From CAVQCT01 sp964520865 (GTDB lineage: Bacteria; Zixibacteria; MSB-5A5; GN15; FEB-12), in contig CAZFOY010000016.1 in assembly GCA_964520865.1 (NCBI GenBank), positions 1 to 58,051 of the forward strand: DNA of 58,051 nt, written 5' to 3'. A program made the position numbers and the translations under genes. Below, in pieces: positions 24,028 through 32,771 of the stretch (position 1 is its first letter; the number at the start of each line of letters is the position of its first letter). The notes beneath the pieces were generated by a model. That model searched no databases. It was not told the DNA's origin and saw only the letters and a list, made by a program, of their open reading frames with translations.

Positions 24028-25145
24028 TGAACGTTGCCTTTCTCGACTCAATCGAAGTGACCACCTACGGAGGAATGGAAGAGTGGATTCGGCTGGTCGC
24101 CGAGGGACTGGCTGCACGAGGTCACTCGGTGACGGTGATCGGCCGCGAGGATTCCGATTTCCTGCATCGCATGGAAGGCGGTAACGATTCGATTCGTCTC
24201 GAACCGATGCGCATCTCCGGAGATTTCGATCCGATGACGATCGCTCGCCTGAAGCGAGTCCTGTCGGACAAGGCGATTGAACTCATTTCGGTAAACTTCA
24301 ACAAGGACGTTCGTCTTGGCGGACTGGCTGCATTAATCAACGGCAACACCCGGGTCGTCTGGTCGCTTGGGCTAAACATTACGAGCGATTCCGTCGCGCA
24401 TCGCTTTCTTACACCAAGGCTGATAAGTGGCGTCATTGTGCCATCACAGGCGCTCAAAGACGAAGTAGTGGCGTCGGGGTACATAGCGCCGGATTCAGTA
24501 GAAGTAATACCGATTGGCATTCCAAGCCTATCGATGGAATCCGATCGGCAGAGAGACAGAGAGCAGCTTGTTTCGGAATTCGACCTCCCGTCGGACAGCA
24601 TCATTGCGGTTACAGTCGGCCGGTTTGTGGAGCACAAGGGACATCGGTACTTGGTCAAGGCCGCGCCGGACATTATTGAGAAGTATCCGGCAATCAGATT
24701 CCTCTGGCTCGGCGATGGTCCGTTGGAGGAAGAGCTAAAACAGGTCATCGAAGAGAATAAGTTGACTGATCGGTTCGTCTTCGCCGGGATGCGTTCCGAT
24801 GTCCCGGATCTGCTCAGCGGTGCGGATATCATGGTCCATCCCTCGATTCTTGAGCCGTTCGGGATTGCGGTGCTGGAGGGGATGCGGGCCGGGCTGCCCG
24901 TTGTCGCAAGTCGCGTTGGCGGAATTCCTGAGGTTGTTTCGGAAGGGAGTACGGCCATACTCAGTGAACCGCTTCAACCCTCTTCGATCGAAGACGCGGT
25001 GTGCGGACTCCTCGGAGATCGGATGACAATGAAGGCAATGGGGGAAGCGGGAAGAGAGCGTTGGAGCAAGAATTTTCGGTACGAGCATATGATCGACCGG
25101 GTGGAAGGCCACTTCCGGAAACTGGTGAGCCGACATGAAGTTTGA
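24027..25145 (+). CDS. Glycosyltransferase family 4
   Basis: The 372-residue protein has the GT4 (GT-B fold) layout. The N-terminus MNVAFLDSIEVTTYGGMEEW binds the acceptor, and the C-terminal domain has VGRFVEHKGHRYLVKA and HPSILEPFGIAVLEGMRAG (the E-x7-E donor site) followed by GLPVVASRVGGIPEVV. Sugar and acceptor are unknown. The ATG at 24027 overlaps the stop of the exporter gene; an earlier in-frame start inside that gene is rejected. The next gene overlaps its end by 11 bases. Together they suggest assembly of a lipooligosaccharide core or similar glycolipid. Confidence 0.88.
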   Translation: MNVAFLDSIEVTTYGGMEEWIRLVAEGLAARGHSVTVIGREDSDFLHRMEGGNDSIRLEPMRISGDFDPMTIARLKRVLSDKAIELISVNFNKDVRLGGLAALINGNTRVVWSLGLNITSDSVAHRFLTPRLISGVIVPSQALKDEVVASGYIAPDSVEVIPIGIPSLSMESDRQRDREQLVSEFDLPSDSIIAVTVGRFVEHKGHRYLVKAAPDIIEKYPAIRFLWLGDGPLEEELKQVIEENKLTDRFVFAGMRSDVPDLLSGADIMVHPSILEPFGIAVLEGMRAGLPVVASRVGGIPEVVSEGSTAILSEPLQPSSIEDAVCGLLGDRMTMKAMGEAGRERWSKNFRYEHMIDRVEGHFRKLVSRHEV

Positions 25146-26256
25146 CCGTCTGAAACCGCTTGAGCACAAGTTCAAAGCATTCTTCTTTCAGGTCTTTCAT
25201 ATCTTCCTGAAGAAAGGTCGAAAGGACTTTGTCCCACTTGACGGCAATCAGATTCACAAAGTACTGTTCCTCAGGCCGGAAAAGATCGGAGATATGGTCA
25301 TTTCGTTTCCGGTGTTCGACGGATTGAAAGAGCGCTTTCCTCACATCACGATTGCGATACTCGGTTCTCCGACCAACTACCAGATCATCAGGAACGACCC
25401 CCGTTTTGACAAAATCTACATTTATAGGAAGAGCCCGCTCCATGATATCAAGGAACTGATAGCGATGCGTCGCGAAAAGTACGACTGTGTTGTTGATATG
25501 ATCGGTAACGACTCCGTAACCGCCCTGTTTATGTCTCAGCTCTGCGCTCCGGGTAAGCCGAGAATCGGGGTGGGGAAGGTCAAGTACCGCGAGTACTATG
25601 ACTTCAACTACGATCATCGCATGGACAACACCGGCCATATCATCGAAAACACCCTTCGCCTGCTTGAGGCCTTTGCGATCGACAGTACCAGGATCTCCGG
25701 CTATGCCGAGCCGCATCTGGAGCCGAAGGAGATTGAACAGGCGAATCGGTTTATCGAGAGTCTTGATGGTGCCGGAGAGCAAACGCTGAAGGTCGGCTTC
25801 AATATGTCCGCAGGTTCGCCCACGCGGATGTGGGCGGAGGAGAAGGCGGTCGATCTGCTGAAACGCATTACCAACAAGTATGAGAATTGCCGGATCATCC
25901 TCTCCACCGTGCCTTCCGAGCGGCGCCGGGCCGAAAAGCTCCGTCAGATGCTCAACGGCAATGTGGTCCTCGTTCCCGACGGCCTGTCTTTGTCGGGAGT
26001 GGCGGCGATAATCAAGTATCTCGATGTCCTGATCTCGCCCGATACGTCGCTCGTGCATATCGCGCGCTCCTTTCGAGTCCCGGTGGTTGGGTTGTACAGC
26101 CGTTATATGAAGAACTTCCTGCTCTGGCGGCCGTACGACCAGAAAACCGGAGCCGTGGTTTCGGGTAGTGATGACAATATTTTCGATATCACGGTTGACC
26201 AGGTGTTCGATACGCTCAGCGCCGTTCTCGATCATGCTCTGGAGGCCAAACAGTGA
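25135..26256 (+). CDS. Heptosyltransferase-like glycosyltransferase (GT9)
   Basis: The 373-residue protein belongs to the ADP-heptose:LPS heptosyltransferase family. It shows VLFLRPEKIGDMVISFPVFDG (family start, here from about residue 41), DPRFDKIYIYRK, and the C-terminal donor site VLISPDTSLVHIARSFRVPVVGLYS. About 35 basic/aromatic residues precede the domain and may bind the membrane surface. A typical role is adding heptose to the inner core of lipopolysaccharide. The ATG lies inside the preceding gene, and the following gene starts in its last codon, so translation is coupled. Confidence 0.88.
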   Translation: MKFDRLKPLEHKFKAFFFQVFHIFLKKGRKDFVPLDGNQIHKVLFLRPEKIGDMVISFPVFDGLKERFPHITIAILGSPTNYQIIRNDPRFDKIYIYRKSPLHDIKELIAMRREKYDCVVDMIGNDSVTALFMSQLCAPGKPRIGVGKVKYREYYDFNYDHRMDNTGHIIENTLRLLEAFAIDSTRISGYAEPHLEPKEIEQANRFIESLDGAGEQTLKVGFNMSAGSPTRMWAEEKAVDLLKRITNKYENCRIILSTVPSERRRAEKLRQMLNGNVVLVPDGLSLSGVAAIIKYLDVLISPDTSLVHIARSFRVPVVGLYSRYMKNFLLWRPYDQKTGAVVSGSDDNIFDITVDQVFDTLSAVLDHALEAKQ

Positions 26257-27020
26257 GGCCGGTTTCGGTTGTAGTCATATCGCGCGATGAAGAACGCAAT
26301 ATCGGACGGTGTCTGGAATCGGTAAGCTGGGCGGACGATCTGGTACTCATAGACAGTCAATCCGAGGACAGAACTATCGAAATCGCCCGTGAGCACGGGG
26401 CGAGAGTCTTCTCGCCCGTCTGGCGAGGATACGGAGCGGCCAAGCAGGAAGGCGTGCGACAGGCAAGATGCGACTGGATCCTTTCGCTGGATGCCGACGA
26501 GGTGGTTACCGCCGAGCTGACGGAGGAGATTCAAGGCGTCCTGTCTGAGCATGATCCGGCATCCGGGTATTATCTGCCCAGGCGAACCCAGTTTCTTGGC
26601 CGATGGATTAAGCATTGCGGCTGGTACCCCGACCACATCCTTCGCTTGTTCGACCGAACCAGGGGCGGGTTCACAGACGCGGTGGTGCATGAGAAAGTTG
26701 TAGTGAAAGGACGAACGGCATATCTCAGAAATGATCTGTTGCACTACAGCTATCCTTCGCTGGAGGATTATTTCCGTAAATACAATCGATATACTACGTT
26801 GGGTGCGGAGGAAGCGTATCGGAGAGGGAGCCGGGCGGGATGGTTCGATATCGTAATTAAACCTTACGTCGCATTTCTAAAACATTATATTGCCCGGCAA
26901 GGCTTCCGCGACGGGCTGGAAGGATTCCTGGTATCGATCCTCTCCAGTTCGGCGGTAATGGTAAAATACGCGAAACTTCGCGAATTACAGCGACAGAAGC
27001 GTCAAACAGGAACTGATTAG
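26253..27020 (+). CDS. Glycosyltransferase family 2, WaaE/KdtX-like
   Basis: The 255-residue GT-A enzyme begins MRPVSVVVISRDEERNIGRC and has SLDADEVV (DxD-type metal site region) near residue 80, followed by DHILRLFDRTRGGFTDAVVHEKV. This fits the LPS core beta-glucosyltransferase WaaE/KdtX group. It starts at GTG inside the stop of the GT9 gene (GTGA). Only 2 bases separate it from the next GT9 gene. The C-terminal part (YVAFLKHYIARQGFRDGLEGF) is amphipathic and likely membrane associated. The exact sugar is not predictable. Confidence 0.87.
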   Translation: MRPVSVVVISRDEERNIGRCLESVSWADDLVLIDSQSEDRTIEIAREHGARVFSPVWRGYGAAKQEGVRQARCDWILSLDADEVVTAELTEEIQGVLSEHDPASGYYLPRRTQFLGRWIKHCGWYPDHILRLFDRTRGGFTDAVVHEKVVVKGRTAYLRNDLLHYSYPSLEDYFRKYNRYTTLGAEEAYRRGSRAGWFDIVIKPYVAFLKHYIARQGFRDGLEGFLVSILSSSAVMVKYAKLRELQRQKRQTGTD

Positions 27021-27022
27021 AC

Positions 27023-28060
27023 ATGTCACGATTGATAGACTTGGAACCGAACGATCATATTCTCATCAGCCGAACCGATCGACTCGGGGATTTGATTCTC
27101 GCGTTGCCGTTCGTTGAGTCGATAAAGGCACGTTATCCGGAGTGCAGAGTGGATGTCATAGCATCCCTGTACGCTTCGCCGATACTGGAAAACAACGAAA
27201 GTGTCGGCAAGATCCTGAGAGTACAAAACGACCAGCTGCTTTCGAATAAGTTATACAAGAAGGACCTCCTTCAAAAGATCAAGAAAGAGAAGTACAAAAC
27301 TGTCGTCGTGCTTTACCCCGAGCGGCAAATTTCGCGGCTGTTCTACGATGCCGGTATCCCGGTTCGCGTCGGTACCGCCGGACGTTTCCATTCGATATTT
27401 TTCAATACCCATCTGATGCACAGCCGGAAGAAAAATCTTAAGCACGAGTTCGAATACAATCTCGATTTCCTGCGATTCTTCCGCAAAGGACCGAAAATCA
27501 CATTCTCCAGGGTCCACCTGCGCGAGAAGGAACTGAACAACGCCCGAAGGATTCTGGGAAATGCCGGAGTCGACGGACGGTTCATTGTGCTGCACCCCGG
27601 ATCGGGCGGATCGGCCGAATGCTGGCCGATGGAGAATTTTATCAGGCTGTACGAGCTGCTGGAGGCGAACGGAGTGAATCCGGTGATTTCCGGTTCCGAC
27701 CCCGAAGGCGCGATCGCTGAGGACGTCGCCCGAAAGCTCGGCGTACCCGTGCGCAAGATCACGGGAGACACCGATCTGCGAACCCTGGCGGCGGTGCTTT
27801 CACTCGCCGAGATCGTGGTGGCGAACTCGACAGGTCCGCTACACCTTGCGGCGGCGGTCGATACGAAAGTTGTCGGACTGTATCCGAGCCGGAAAGCGAT
27901 GTCTCCGGTACGATGGGGTCCGATGGGTCGCAAAGGGAAGGTGATTCAGCCGCCGGAAGGGGTGGAGTGCCAGTGCCCGCACAAGCAGTGCACCTGCATG
28001 GCCCTGATCACTCCGGAGCAGGTTGCGCACGAAGTCAAGGTAATGCTAAAGAAGAAGTGA
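27023..28060 (+). CDS. Heptosyltransferase-like glycosyltransferase (GT9), second copy
   Basis: The 345-residue protein is a second GT9 family member. ILISRTDRLGDLILALPFVES opens the domain, HPGSGGSAECWPMENFIRL is the conserved mid-block, and VVANSTGPLHLAAAVDTKVVGLYP is the donor site. Near the C-terminus ECQCPHKQCTCMALI contains a CxC...CxC cluster, common in this subgroup. Two GT9 enzymes in one operon agree with successive addition of two heptose-like sugars, as WaaC and WaaF do. It ends 13 bases before the Rel/SpoT gene. Confidence 0.88.
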   Translation: MSRLIDLEPNDHILISRTDRLGDLILALPFVESIKARYPECRVDVIASLYASPILENNESVGKILRVQNDQLLSNKLYKKDLLQKIKKEKYKTVVVLYPERQISRLFYDAGIPVRVGTAGRFHSIFFNTHLMHSRKKNLKHEFEYNLDFLRFFRKGPKITFSRVHLREKELNNARRILGNAGVDGRFIVLHPGSGGSAECWPMENFIRLYELLEANGVNPVISGSDPEGAIAEDVARKLGVPVRKITGDTDLRTLAAVLSLAEIVVANSTGPLHLAAAVDTKVVGLYPSRKAMSPVRWGPMGRKGKVIQPPEGVECQCPHKQCTCMALITPEQVAHEVKVMLKKK

Positions 28061-28073
28061 GCGAACGAGCAGC

Positions 28074-30212
28074 ATGAATCTTGCCGAGTTCATCATACGG
28101 ATCGAGGCGTTTAACGCCAACGTGAATATTCCGCTCATCAGGAAGGCGTACGAATTTTCGGACATGGCGCACCGGGGACAAAAGCGGATGTCCGGCGAGC
28201 CGTTCGTCGAACACTGCCTTGAGGTCGCGTTTATTCTGGCGGAACAGCATATGGACTCGACGACTATCGCGGCCGGACTGGTTCACGACGTAGTCGAGGA
28301 CACCGACATTCCATTGGAACGGCTACGGGAGGAGTTCGGGGACGAAATCGCCGATCTCGTCGACGGCGTCACCAAGCTGGGCGCCGTGCACTATGCTTCG
28401 CGTGAAGAACAACAAGTAGAGTATTTCCGAAAGATGCTGCTGTCGATGGCGAAAGATATCCGCGTCATTCTGATCAAGCTCGCCGACCGCCTTCACAACA
28501 TGCGAACACTTGAGCATATGCCTCCGGAAAAACAAAAGATAATCGCCGAAGAGACCAGGGACATCTATTGCCCGCTCGCACATCGGTTCGGCATCAACAA
28601 AGTCAAGATCGAGCTGGAGGATCTCTCGCTGAAATATCTCAAGCCGGAGGTTTACTTCGATCTGGCGCAGAAGATCAAAGAGAAGAAAGAAGAGCGCGAA
28701 GAATACGTCGATCAGGTAGTGGCACCGATCAAGGCGGCTATGGCGAAGGACAGTATCAAGGCCGATGTCTACGGTCGTGCGAAACATCTCGATTCGGTCT
28801 TTCGGAAGATCCAGGTGCGCAAAGTGCCGTTCGAAGAAATATTCGATCTGTTCGCCATCCGGATAATCGTGAATACCGAGCGTGACTGCTACCATGCGCT
28901 CGGGATTATCCACTCGATGTGGAAGCCGGTGTCGAACCGTTTCCACGACTATATTGCCAACCCGAAACCGAACGGCTATCGATCGCTTCATACCACGGTG
29001 TTCGGTCCCGAGAACAAGATGGTCGAAATTCAGATTCGCACCCACCAGATGCATCACGTTGCGGAAAACGGTATCGCCGCCCACTGGCTCTACAAAGAAG
29101 GCAAGCAGCAGATGAGCAAGTCGGACCGCCAGATGGTCTGGCTGCGCGACGTTCTCGAATGGCAGAAGGACATGACCAATCCGTCGGACTTCATGGAGTA
29201 TCTCAAGATCGACCTGTATTCCGAGGATATCTTCGTCTTCACCCCCAATCAAAAGCTGATCCACCTGCCTAAAGGGGCAACACCTCTTGACTTCGCATTT
29301 CAAATTCACTCGGAGGTCGGCATCCACTGTGCCGGTGCGAAGATCAACGGCCGTCTCCAGCCCCTGTCGACCGAGCTCAATTCGGGTGACGTCGTCGAGA
29401 TTATCACTAATCCGAACCGGGTCCCTTCGCATGACTGGCTGAAACTCGTCAAGACCTCATCGGCCCGGGCGCGAATCCGACGCTGGCTGAAGCAAGCCGG
29501 GTTCGAACAGTCGGTCGTCCTCGGCAAGCAGATTGTCGAGCGCAAGCTCAAAGAACTCCGAGTCAAATTGCCCGGGGACGATATTCTGCAGGGGTATGCC
29601 GAGCAACTCGACAAGAAGACGGTAGATGACTTGTTCGCGGCCATCGGCAATGGGTCGATGACCTCCCGCCCGTTGATCGAACTGATCGCACCGGAAGAGG
29701 AGAAGCCGGCCGGGTTTATCAACCGTGTGGTCGATCGTATTCGCGGTTCCAAAGGGATCAAAGTCCACGGTATGGACAATATGATGTTCCGGTTTGCCGG
29801 CTGTTGTCAGCCGGTACCGGGAGAAGATATAATTGGATTTATCACGCGGGGGAGAGGCGTTACTATTCATCGAACCGATTGTCCCGCCGCGATGCAGCTC
29901 CTGAGCGACTTCCCCGAAAGAAAGATCGATGTCGGTTGGGATACGGCCAAGGGACAGTCATTCGTCGTCCAGTTGAAAGTGACGGTAGAGGACCGCAAGA
30001 ATATGCTCCGGGACCTCTCCCAGGCGATTGCCGATGCTGATACGAACGTACGGGGGGCGGAAATGTATGCTCAGGATTCGACGGCGATAGGAAAATTCGT
30101 AGTCGAGGTCTCCAGCCTGTCACATCTCAACCGAATACTCGACAAGGTCCGCAAGGTCAAAGGGGTTCTCTCGGTCGTCAGAGAGAAGGGCGTCGACACT
30201 TCGGTCGAATAA
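28074..30212 (+). CDS. rel: Bifunctional (p)ppGpp synthetase/hydrolase, Rel/SpoT family
   Basis: The 712-residue protein makes and degrades the stringent-response alarmone. The HD hydrolase domain (about 30-185) has HRGQKRMSGEPFVEHCLEVA and the metal motif GLVHDVVEDT. The synthetase domain (about 230-345) has AIRIIVNTERDCYHALG and NPKPNGYRSLHTTV. A TGS domain (about 390-455), a conserved-cysteine domain (RFAGCCQPVPGEDIIG) and a C-terminal ACT domain follow. The charge motif that sets metal preference reads RFHD, close to the RxKD form of bifunctional enzymes but with His for Lys. It is the last gene of the glycosyltransferase operon, so its expression may be tied to envelope synthesis. Confidence 0.93.
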   Translation: MNLAEFIIRIEAFNANVNIPLIRKAYEFSDMAHRGQKRMSGEPFVEHCLEVAFILAEQHMDSTTIAAGLVHDVVEDTDIPLERLREEFGDEIADLVDGVTKLGAVHYASREEQQVEYFRKMLLSMAKDIRVILIKLADRLHNMRTLEHMPPEKQKIIAEETRDIYCPLAHRFGINKVKIELEDLSLKYLKPEVYFDLAQKIKEKKEEREEYVDQVVAPIKAAMAKDSIKADVYGRAKHLDSVFRKIQVRKVPFEEIFDLFAIRIIVNTERDCYHALGIIHSMWKPVSNRFHDYIANPKPNGYRSLHTTVFGPENKMVEIQIRTHQMHHVAENGIAAHWLYKEGKQQMSKSDRQMVWLRDVLEWQKDMTNPSDFMEYLKIDLYSEDIFVFTPNQKLIHLPKGATPLDFAFQIHSEVGIHCAGAKINGRLQPLSTELNSGDVVEIITNPNRVPSHDWLKLVKTSSARARIRRWLKQAGFEQSVVLGKQIVERKLKELRVKLPGDDILQGYAEQLDKKTVDDLFAAIGNGSMTSRPLIELIAPEEEKPAGFINRVVDRIRGSKGIKVHGMDNMMFRFAGCCQPVPGEDIIGFITRGRGVTIHRTDCPAAMQLLSDFPERKIDVGWDTAKGQSFVVQLKVTVEDRKNMLRDLSQAIADADTNVRGAEMYAQDSTAIGKFVVEVSSLSHLNRILDKVRKVKGVLSVVREKGVDTSVE

Positions 30213-30233
30213 AATCTCAGCGCGCAGCCGTTT

Positions 30234-31946
30234 TCAGAACTTCACCGGTAATGTCATCGCTTTGCCATCGCGTTGTACTACGACGTCGATGCTGTCACCC
30301 TTCTTGAATTTTGACAGCGCATTCATATAGTCGTAGATATCGCCGATCTTCAGTTCACCCATCTTGACAATGATGTCGTCCTTCTTGATCCCGGCCTTCT
30401 CGCCCGGTCGATCCGGCACGACACCGGCAATCTTGAGTCCGGTTACTTCGGCCGTATAATCCGGCATCACACCCAAGGTGACCGAAAACTGCGGACGACT
30501 CCTTCCTTCGGCACCACCTTTCGTCTTCTCAAATACCAGCGGTCCATCGTACTGATCGAAATGGGTAATGATGTCCCGAACAATGTCTGCCACCTGTACA
30601 ATCCCGTGACTGTCGATCTTATCGACATCGTCGGTCGGTTTGTGGTAGTCGGCGTGCGGACCGGTAAAGAAGTAGAGCACCGGAATATCCTTGTTGTAAA
30701 ACGCAGTGTGGTCCGATGGTCCGAAACCTGATTCCTTGAACGTCATTTTGACACTGTCCGATTTCAGGGAATCGAAGTAATTCTTGAATTGCTCGCAGGT
30801 GCCGGTACCGAGAATGGCGAGGCCGTTCTCCTGGTCTTTGAGCCTTCCGATCATGTCCATATTGATCATCATGCGGACTTTGGAGGAATCAATCGTCATG
30901 TGATTGGCGAAATGCGTTGACCCGAGCAAACCGGCCTCTTCGCCACTGAAAGAGATAAAGAGCAAGGAGTACTTAAGCTGGTCCTGTTCACTCTTGAAAT
31001 ACCGGGCCAGCTCCAGCAATGCTGAAACGCCGGAAGCATTGTCATCCGCTCCGTTGTGGATCTGTTTGACCGAACCGTGATAAAGTGAAGCCGGCGTCCC
31101 CCATCCGAGATGATCATAGTGAGCACCGATTATGACCGTTGTGTCGGTTTTTGCCGGAAGATACGCGATCACGTTGTATCCGGTATCATGGACTTTGAAT
31201 AACTGCGTCTCGCCTCGTATGGAAACAATCGTCGGGTCGTCCAAACCGACTTTGAGCCGCTCCAGCCCTTTTCGCTTTAGAAATACGATCGGAACGTCTT
31301 TGAAGGTGATATACGCCGGAATTACGGGAGCCAGCGTGTCATCCTTGTCCGAAGGTGTGTAGAGGAAGATCCCGGCTGCTTTGTGCTCGATTGCCATGTT
31401 AATCTTGTCAGCGATCGTGCTGTAGCGATCGAACTCTACGTGGGGGAATTTCTCCGGTGACGGCGTATTCCGCGCAATCAACACCGCCTGACCCTCGACC
31501 TGCTTTCCCTCGTAATCGTCGTAGCGTCCGTCGCTCGTATCCACCGTGATGCCGAAGCCGACATCGATTACACTATCAAACGAAAACTGCTTTGAGGCGG
31601 ACTGTTTGAGAGGTTCGTACTCGTCCCCCAGTTTGAGTTCAGTCCCGTTCACCGTCAGCCGGTTGTTCGGACCAAGGTCGATTCGCTTGATGAAATCGAA
31701 ACCCTGGAGATAGCCGTCGGTCCCTTTCGGTTCGAGCCCTGCCGATTTGAATATACTCTGAATGTAGGTGGCCGCCTTCCATTCTCCCGGCTCGCCAACT
31801 TCGCGTCCTTCGAGCGAGTCATCGGCAAGCACCGCGACATGCTTGTAGACGGAATCGGGCGTGATGGTGTAGACCGAAGCAGAGTGACACGTTTTGAATA
31901 TGAGCCCGAGCGTGACGATCAGGGCGAAAAGGGCTGATTTTTTCAT
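30234..31946 (-). CDS. Secreted M28 aminopeptidase with C-terminal PDZ domain
   Basis: The mature start is the ATG at 31946 (GGAAGGG upstream), giving 570 residues with signal peptide MKKSALFALIVTLGLIF. A longer reading frame upstream is rejected. The M28 two-zinc site is intact: IIGAHYDHLGWG (His, Asp), NGADDNASGVSALLE (bridging Asp), FSGEEAGLLGS (catalytic Glu pair), INMDMIGR (Asp) and PHADYHKPTDDVDKI (His). A protease-associated-type insert lies before the catalytic part. Residues near the end (VVPDRPGEKAGIKKDDIIV) form a PDZ domain that may present substrate. The enzyme probably trims peptides in the periplasm or outside. It faces away from the zinc-ribbon gene at 32103 and ends 21 bases from the Rel/SpoT stop. 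Confidence 0.9.
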   Translation of the reverse strand: MKKSALFALIVTLGLIFKTCHSASVYTITPDSVYKHVAVLADDSLEGREVGEPGEWKAATYIQSIFKSAGLEPKGTDGYLQGFDFIKRIDLGPNNRLTVNGTELKLGDEYEPLKQSASKQFSFDSVIDVGFGITVDTSDGRYDDYEGKQVEGQAVLIARNTPSPEKFPHVEFDRYSTIADKINMAIEHKAAGIFLYTPSDKDDTLAPVIPAYITFKDVPIVFLKRKGLERLKVGLDDPTIVSIRGETQLFKVHDTGYNVIAYLPAKTDTTVIIGAHYDHLGWGTPASLYHGSVKQIHNGADDNASGVSALLELARYFKSEQDQLKYSLLFISFSGEEAGLLGSTHFANHMTIDSSKVRMMINMDMIGRLKDQENGLAILGTGTCEQFKNYFDSLKSDSVKMTFKESGFGPSDHTAFYNKDIPVLYFFTGPHADYHKPTDDVDKIDSHGIVQVADIVRDIITHFDQYDGPLVFEKTKGGAEGRSRPQFSVTLGVMPDYTAEVTGLKIAGVVPDRPGEKAGIKKDDIIVKMGELKIGDIYDYMNALSKFKKGDSIDVVVQRDGKAMTLPVKF

Positions 31947-32102
31947 ACGATTCCCTTCCTTGCATGTAGAATCAAACGGCGCAATATATAAGCGGCGGAC
32001 CGGCTTGTCATCAATTTTTGAATTGTCGAGCCGACCCGATTCCGCTACATTGTAAGCCGAGTAGATACACATAGTCTTGAATAAGAGAATGGAGTAAGAA
32101 AT

Positions 32103-32771
32103 ATGTCTCAGAAATTTTGTTCAGCCTGCGGCCAAAAAGTGAGTGAGACAGCCAAATTCTGCCCGCAATGTGGTGCCCGTTTAGGCGCCGGAGGTTCAGC
32201 ATCGCAGAAAGGATCGTCGCCGAAGCGCGGAATACGCGATACTGCGATAATCGTCGGAGCCCTGGTCGTTGTGGCGGTAGGGTACTTCCTGTTCATGCGA
32301 CCGGAAGCGCCGCCTCAGCCCCCGAAAACGCAGGCGAACAACATGCCGGCCGGTCACCCGAGTATCAACGGTATGGATAGTACCGCGATGAACCTGCTCA
32401 ATAACCTGCCGCCCGATTACAACTCGCTCGTGGAGCTTGGCCATAAGAGCTACGATGCCGGCAACTACCCGGTTGCGGCCGAATGCTACCGCCGTGCGCT
32501 GGCGATCGATGGTTCCTCGCTCGATCTTCGGACCGACTACGGCGCCAGTCTGAACTTCATGGGATTGCCCGATCGGGCGATTGAAGAATTCAGAAAGGTG
32601 CTCAAGGAGAACCCGGACCACGGAATTGCCAATTTCAATATGGGAATCGTCTACTACAATCTGCAGAAGAACGATTCCGCCAAGTTCTACTGGACCAAGT
32701 ACCTGAAGTTGGATCCCACCGGATCCGCGGCCGACCAGGCGCGGAAGCTGCTTAAAGAGATTGGCGGTTGA
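32103..32771 (+). CDS. Zinc-ribbon, single-pass membrane protein with TPR repeats
   Basis: The 222-residue protein starts with a double-CxxC zinc ribbon (FCSACGQKVSETAKFCPQCG), a short linker, one membrane helix (about 47-64, TAIIVGALVVVAVGYFLF) and about three tetratricopeptide repeats (105-215, e.g. ARRALAIDGSS-like and ENPDHGIANFNMGIVYY). The ribbon should face the cytoplasm and the repeats the periplasm. It probably acts as a scaffold; no enzyme activity is visible. Its last 11 bases overlap the metal-efflux permease gene, suggesting a linked task. Confidence 0.82.
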   Translation: MSQKFCSACGQKVSETAKFCPQCGARLGAGGSASQKGSSPKRGIRDTAIIVGALVVVAVGYFLFMRPEAPPQPPKTQANNMPAGHPSINGMDSTAMNLLNNLPPDYNSLVELGHKSYDAGNYPVAAECYRRALAIDGSSLDLRTDYGASLNFMGLPDRAIEEFRKVLKENPDHGIANFNMGIVYYNLQKNDSAKFYWTKYLKLDPTGSAADQARKLLKEIGG

